Below are positions 58,652 to 64,000 of a stretch of DNA of 64,000 nt, piece after piece (the first letter of the stretch is position 1; the number at the start of each line of letters is the position of its first letter). Below the pieces are notes generated by a model, which was given only the letters and a program-made list of their open reading frames with translations, had not been told where the DNA came from and did no database searches. A program made the position numbers and the translations under genes. This DNA is from Climacium dendroides (lineage: Eukaryota; Streptophyta; Bryopsida; Hypnales; Climaciaceae): positions 10,868,001-10,932,000 of the forward strand of contig OX467086.1 in NCBI GenBank assembly GCA_950106755.1. The letters run 5' to 3'.

Positions 58652-61600
58652 ATGGGTGATAAACAACAAAAATATGAAAGACCATCAGCTACTGTAGCAG
58701 CATCTATTACAAAAAATATACTTCTATCAGTACAAAAAATTAGCAAACAACATGGATTCAAAATTAGTATATCTAGCCTTAAAAAAAATCAAGGAAAGAA
58801 TAAATTGAAAGACAATTTTCAAGGTCTTGCAAGTAGTTCCAAAAGTAATAGTTTGAAATCTATATCAAGTCAACAATCAAAAGAAAATAAAGAATTTGGA
58901 AGAATTCCAGCAGAAGTATGGGAAGATGATGCCTCTAAAGATCTTGTTACACAAATTGGACGATATCGTGTTTGGCATCCAGAAGAATCAATTGTTAAAA
59001 AACCTCCGAGCTTTAGAATACCTCCCAATGAAGAATTGGAAATTATTTATAAAATGCCAGTACAAAGATTGCGTCCACGAGAAGATGGTATCGAAGGAGC
59101 AACTTTATGGCAACCTTATGAACCTATACCTCCAATTGGTGTCGAAGCTTCAATAGCAAAAAATCTTGGAATTCAATCTCAAAAGGATATAGATGTTTCG
59201 TATAGTCATTTAGGAAATTGGAGGGATGTTTTACAAGGTCCATTAGAAGTTATCAAAGAAAAAAAGTCTAAAAAACGTTCATTGAGGTAATCAATACAAG
59301 ATTCTTACATTCATTTATTGATGTTTGTTACTAAAGATAATTATATTATCTTATTAATAATTATAAAATCATTTGATATTCAAATGTTTATATAAAAATA
59401 TAATATAATATATTAATAAATTTATCAAAATTATCATATTAATATTGATGGTATTTATCATTATTAATGTTGTATGGGTTTGAAGTGCCTCTAACTTTGA
59501 ACAACGCAAAAAGTCAACTACAACAAAAAACATCATTACAATAGATGAAAATAATAAAACTAAGGTATTTAGTATAACATTTTGTTTAGTATTTGAAATG
59601 TTTGTCATTATCTTAGCATTGATGCATTCATTACTTAGTCAATAAATTCATTATTAATCATACAAATGCTCTAAAATTTGTGGCCATGTATTTATAAATA
59701 TTGTTACATTTACTTAGGTAGATGAATTGATTGATTTGGAACTAGCACATATTAAAACTGGTGACGAAGCTATATATTTTTTTACAACAACCGAAGGTCA
59801 AGCTCGTGTGAAATTTTTTTATTGTAATTTGGTGCTTTGTACTCCAAGAGAATATAAACCATATGACATGTATGTGGTCAATAGGCTTGATGTAAACGAT
59901 GAATATTATACTGTTTCAAATTTTGGAGTTGTGCACATTGAACCTATTGAAGGTAAGAATATAATTTATTTTTTACAAATAGTGTATATAAAATATATTG
60001 CACCATGTACATTTGGAATCTCATATATAGTATACCTTATTCAACTAATATAATGATGAAATGTTTTATAAGGCACATATAATTCACTTGAAAGTAGTTT
60101 TCAAACTTTGGAAGAATACATGCGAGAAAAATATATATACACACTTTTACGAAAAATAAAATTCTTCAGAAATTATGTAAATCAGAAAGCTATGAATATA
60201 TGGAAGAGATTCATAGGCATGATAAAGTTTTATCGAGTGAAACAAAGACTTATCAAAGGATTTTTTCACTCGAAACCACAATTCATCAAAGGTTTAGTTA
60301 CCGTGTATCCATACATTTATGAATTGACCGAATTACCAATTATTTATGTAACTCAAAATCATGTTCATCAATTGGATGAATTTTCTCACTCCCAATCTGA
60401 ATTACAAAAACATAGCGCGATTCCAAGCATCGAATCTTTGGCTGAAAAAGTACAAGTTGTAATTGCTAGAATTTGTGAAGAAGCAAAGAGACAAGCTACA
60501 ATATATCGAGTACAACAATCAAACTTAATACTTTTATAATTTAAATGAATCTATTTCTACTTATTCATCAATAATTTATAATTCTAAAAATTAACTATTA
60601 TTGTACAATTTCTAATAAAATCCAATTAATTTTTTTATAAATTAAAATTAAAATTAGTTGTAAAGTGTGCTCAATGAGGGACCAAGAGGTGGAGTTTGAC
60701 AAAAATTTAGGACAAAACACCTTGAAGCACTCAAACTTAATCTAATGGAATTTGGCATTAGAAGGGATTTGAAGCCTTTAGAAGACCATTTACAAAAAGT
60801 TCCCCTTGCTGTGAAAATATTAAATATTTAATAATTAACAAATTCCAAAAAATAATTAAAAATAATTATTTTATTATTATTATCATTTAAAATAAAATAA
60901 CTAATATTATATAGCGTGGCAATCTCTCAATCACATCAAACTATTGATGTGGCAAAATTCTTAAGTTTTTCATAGTCTAGGAACTCATGGTCTTATTTAG
61001 GCCTAAAAAAACATCTAATGTATTGTGTTTCTTTGTACTATTCTTGATTAAAACCTAGTTCCTTTGACACCCCTTTTACAAACTAAAGTTTACTTTACAA
61101 TTAAGTTTAAAAGAATTAATTGTAAAGTGTGTACAATGAGGGATCAAGAGTTGGAGTTTGAGAAAAACACAAGATGAAACTCCTTGACTTAAGGACCCAA
61201 ACTTGGTTAGATAGAATTTGGTATTGTGTTTTTTGCATACTATTCTTAGAGTTAAACCTTATAATAACACCCCTTCTTTGCATTGGGGTCTACTTTACAA
61301 TTAACTCTATAATGAATTCTAATGTGTCAAATTTTTTAATTAGCTAATATTGATTTCCAATCAAGACTACATTGTAGTTTTACTACTATAAATAGTTACT
61401 TTCCAATAAATTTTTTGATTTCAATCAGGAAAGTGTACGCAACGAAGCTGAATTAAATGATACCACAGGCGTCTATTTGCATGCAACAGGAAAGGCAAAG
61501 TCGCAAAGCATGGTGAGTATCAAAGCAGAGAAGATTGAAAGAGCCAAGACTTATAGACGTGTAATGGCCGAAGAAAAAATGCTTGGCAATTACATTCGAT

Positions 61601-61785
61601 TGATTGATTATATGTTTGTTGAAAACCTTGCATTGCGATGTATAACTTCAACAGAAGAATTATTAGGCATGCTTGAGATTTGTCGAACTGGTCAAGAAAA
61701 AAATCCAAAAGGGGCTTTTGTAACTAACCTTTCTTATGGAAAGACAAATATGCAATTTACACCAGATGAGGCTGATGTCCTATTG
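58652..61785 (+). CDS. Axonemal dynein heavy chain, N-terminal exons (gene continues right)
   Basis: Five exons, 58652-59286, 59486-59564, 59718-59952, 60073-60509 and 61429-61785, join in one frame for 581 codons. The predicted tail reads like inner-arm axonemal dynein heavy chains of the DNAH6/7/12 type: YKPYDMYVVNRLDVNDEYYT then SNFGVVHIEP, KIKFFRNYVNQKAMNIWKRF, IYRESVRNEAEL, KSQSMVSIKAEKIERA and IRLIDYMFVENLALR. The family powers ciliary beating; in plants it is needed only for sperm flagella. The motor (AAA+) domain would lie beyond the window, since such proteins exceed 4000 residues. The ATG at 58652 opens the first long frame; exon 1 (211 codons) is Lys/Ser-rich and less conserved. 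Donors: TTGAG|GTAATC, CTAAG|GTATTT, GAAG|GTAAGA, TCGA|GTACAA, TATTG|GTAAGT. The acceptor of exon 2 (TTTGAAG) is weak. Codons are almost all A/T-ending. Exon 6 was not found by 64000. Confidence 0.75.
60653..61103. mobile_element. MITE-like copy 1, TTAATTGTAAAGT family, in dynein intron 4
   Basis: The left end TTAGTTGTAAAGTGTGCTCAATGAGGG pairs with the right end TTTACTTTACAATTAAG. It shares ATGAGGGAYCAAGAG and TTGGAGTTTGA..AAA with copy 2. Non-coding. Confidence 0.6.
61114..61304. mobile_element. MITE-like copy 2, TTAATTGTAAAGT family, in dynein intron 4
   Basis: The left end AATTAATTGTAAAGTGTG pairs with the right end TCTACTTTACAATTAA. About 190 bp; it abuts copy 1, separated by about ten bases. 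It contains ATGAGGGATCAAGAGTTGGA, and AACACCCCTT near its right end as in copy 1. Confidence 0.65.
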
Positions 61786-62390
61786 GTAAGTAAATAATTA
61801 TATTATAGAATTTATGAATATGGAAATGAGTTTTTAAAAATAAAATTAGTAATAAAAAAATCCTTTCAATTTTTTTTATCATGTAAATGTGATGAATTTT
61901 TGTAAACCATTGAATGTATTTCATAAGGGCAGTAATTCTCAAGGATACACCACTTTTCACAAATGCACTCAAGTTGCTTGAAGTTCTTTTTTTCATTGGT
62001 TTGCTCTTTTTTCATCAAAAAATTTGAAGTAGGAGTTCCAATCTATTTTTCCACAACTAATTCATCACCTTCATTATAAAATCCAATAACAACTTCATTT
62101 CAAAATTTGTAGAGGATTAACATTAAAAAACAAACATACAAAATATTGTTTTTAACCACAATAGAGTTTTTTTTAGATTTTTCATATCACACTTGAATCT
62201 AATAATACGCAAAATCTTGAAAACAATATAGATATGAAAAATGCAACTTTTTTGACATTAAAAACTTATAACAAATTCTTGAAAATAATTTTGATATATA
62301 TTTATGAGATTTTTAAATTAAATTTGATTCACCTTAGTGCACCTTATTGGCATAAGGTTTCTAAAGTTTATCATCTTTATTACATAAATT
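61786..62390. other. Dynein intron 5, first part
   Basis: AT-rich. A fragment at 61928-61990 is open in one frame but does not connect in phase with exon 5 (see rejected list). Confidence 0.5.
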
Positions 62391-62590
62391 AGAATTAATT
62401 GTAAAGTTCTCCCCAATTTGTACAAGGGCTGTCAAAGGAAAGATTAATTAGGATTAGTAGAAGAGATACACAATACTAAACTCCATCAAACCTCAAATTT
62501 GGGTGCTTCAAGTAATTTTGTTCTCTATTATTATGTACATCCTCAAACTTTAGCTCTTGGACCAACATTTCAAGCACTTTACAATTCATT
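62391..62590. mobile_element. MITE-like copy 3, TTAATTGTAAAGT family, in dynein intron 5
   Basis: It begins AGAATTAATTGTAAAGT and ends GCACTTTACAATTCATT. The interior (CTCCATCAAACCTCAAATTT, CTCTTGGACCAAC) is similar to parts of copies 1 and 2 in inverted orientation. Confidence 0.5.
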
Positions 62591-62918
62591 ATAATTTCTC
62601 ACAAAGCTTAGTGATTTAATGGTGTACTCTAGATTCCAACTTTGCAAAAGTCTTTCATCCACTTCAAGTTCAAAGTGCATTTGTTTGCATAAACTTACAA
62701 AATTATAAAACTACTACAAGTAGTTCACTTTGATAAATTAAATTAAATTAAATGACTATAATTTGCAATTATCCACGGACATGTAAATTTGACCAATAAT
62801 AATAATAATTTATTTTTAATATTAGAAAAAATATCATTAACTATCAACATTATGCAACAAAAATTCAAACAATGTAACAAATAATAGGTATTAATTTTTT
62901 TGATTTTTAATCCCTTAA

Positions 62919-63818
62919 CCCCTTAAGGCTTGACAACTTTTTGACAATGGAGATTTTCAATAAATTGTGCCACTTTGATATTTTTTTGCATATAGATGTG
63001 CTTGAAGTTTTTAATTTCAACTATACAAAAGTAAAGACTACTTTGTCAAGTATATATGGAATTAATTGAGGAAAATTTTGACTATTGGATTATTTGATTA
63101 TAACAATTTTCAATGATCAACTTTATAGGCAAAAACACAACTTTGAGGGAAGAAAAATTATAAGAAAATTAATAATGTTTTTTTACCTCTCCCAAAATTG
63201 TATTGGAATCTAAGATAATTTTTTAAAAATCAATTGAAAATGTTGAAAAATAAAAAAAAAATTCTCAAATTTATACATGTTTTCAAATAAAAAAAGTAGA
63301 AAGCCAAATTGTATCCTAATTTTTAAAAAAAAAATTATATATGCGTCAATTTTTTAAATTTAACAATTGATATTATTAGAACATGATTAGCATATTGTTT
63401 GGAACATCTTCGAAAAATTTGGAATCATTCTAATTATTTTGTAAGCATGATCATACAAGATTGAACCTTTTATATTTAAAATTGCTAAAAATAAAAATTT
63501 GAAAAAAATTCTCCAGACTGAGTTTGTTTGTGAAGAATAAAGACTAGAAATGTCTATGAAAATGTTTTTTCCATCTTTACTATTCCTTTCATTGGAAAAA
63601 TATTATATTTGTTTCTTTTTTTATTACATTATATTTTAAAATAAATTTTAAAATTTCTTTCACAATGGAATTTTGAAAATAGAAAAAAAAACAAGTATAT
63701 CAATTTATTATTCTATAAGATCATGGTTTATAAAATATTGAGATTTGTTTCACTCTATTAAGAATTTGTCGTTGAAAATTTGAAAAGAACACATTGTATT
63801 TTCTTGACCCTTGAGGGG
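62919..63818. mobile_element. TTAA-flanked element, 900 bp, in dynein intron 5
   Basis: TTAA at 62915-62918 then CCCCTTAAGGCTTGACAAC; the right end TTCTTGACCCTTGAGGGG then TTAA at 63819-63822. The terminal repeats align over about 18 bp with four mismatches. The length is almost that of the 17861 element without its nested insertion (about 916 bp), but the interiors differ. Non-coding. Confidence 0.7.
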
Positions 63819-63822
63819 TTAA

Positions 63823-64000
63823 GGACTAAAAGATGTCTAATTTTTTAAAATCAAGAAGATGAATCATAGAATATAGCTTTGAAGATTAATTAAATGATTA
63901 GTAATTTTTAAATTGTACTTTATGATCATTAGATCATATCCATGTAGTTAAATTAACTACTACACTAACCAATATTTTTCAATAAAATTTGAGACTATAA
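63823..64000. other. Right edge, inside dynein intron 5
   Basis: AT-rich; no exon seen before the window ends. Confidence 0.4.

Noticed and set aside
61928..61990. Possible sixth dynein exon (open frame ILKDTPLFTNALKLLE)
   Set aside because: Exon 5 ends in phase 0. The only nearby acceptors put this segment in the wrong phase or give an immediate stop, so I could not support it.

Overview
This is a nuclear window from a land plant that almost certainly makes flagellate sperm. The plant assignment rests on an L-type lectin receptor kinase, a secreted class III peroxidase, a plant-type methionine gamma-lyase and a plastid-type Nudix hydrolase, all with GT-AG introns. The flagellate-sperm inference rests on the right-hand gene, which reads as the N-terminal part of an axonemal dynein heavy chain. 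Such genes are kept in bryophytes, lycophytes, ferns, cycads and Ginkgo and are absent from flowering plants and conifers. I cannot name the species; a large-genome bryophyte or lycophyte is my best guess.

Layout. 1-9500 is AT-rich repeat DNA with a moderately GC-rich relic at 4.1-5.0 kb and a nested transposon stack at 6.0-8.1 kb. 9527-10897 (+) is a single-exon methionine gamma-lyase. 11-21 kb is repeats: TTAA-flanked elements, a CACTA MITE and a decayed LTR-retrotransposon gag. 21225-23712 (-) is a two-exon L-type lectin receptor kinase. 24-29.2 kb holds a foldback family in two copies and TTAA elements. 30889-33122 (+) is a three-exon class III peroxidase. 33.8-40.4 kb holds GC-rich palindromic repeats, MITEs and hairpins. 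40880-43389 (-) is a seven-exon NUDX23-type Nudix hydrolase. 46038-54018 is bounded by TTAA plus CCCTWGAAC-type ends and carries a broken piggyBac-type transposase on the minus strand. 54-58.6 kb is gene-free and very AT-rich. From 58652 to the right edge is the 5' end of the dynein heavy chain gene: five exons, 581 codons, continuing beyond the window.

The genes do not form a pathway or operon; each is an independent plant transcription unit. The coherent theme is transposable elements. At least six segments begin TTAA-CCC and end GGG-TTAA, as expected for piggyBac-superfamily insertions, and a piggyBac-type transposase relic lies in the same window. Several insertions are nested, so their order can be read, and one has an empty-site paralogue only about 2.8 kb away. 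Base composition is strongly split: the lyase and peroxidase have GC-rich third positions, while the dynein exons are A/T-ending almost throughout.
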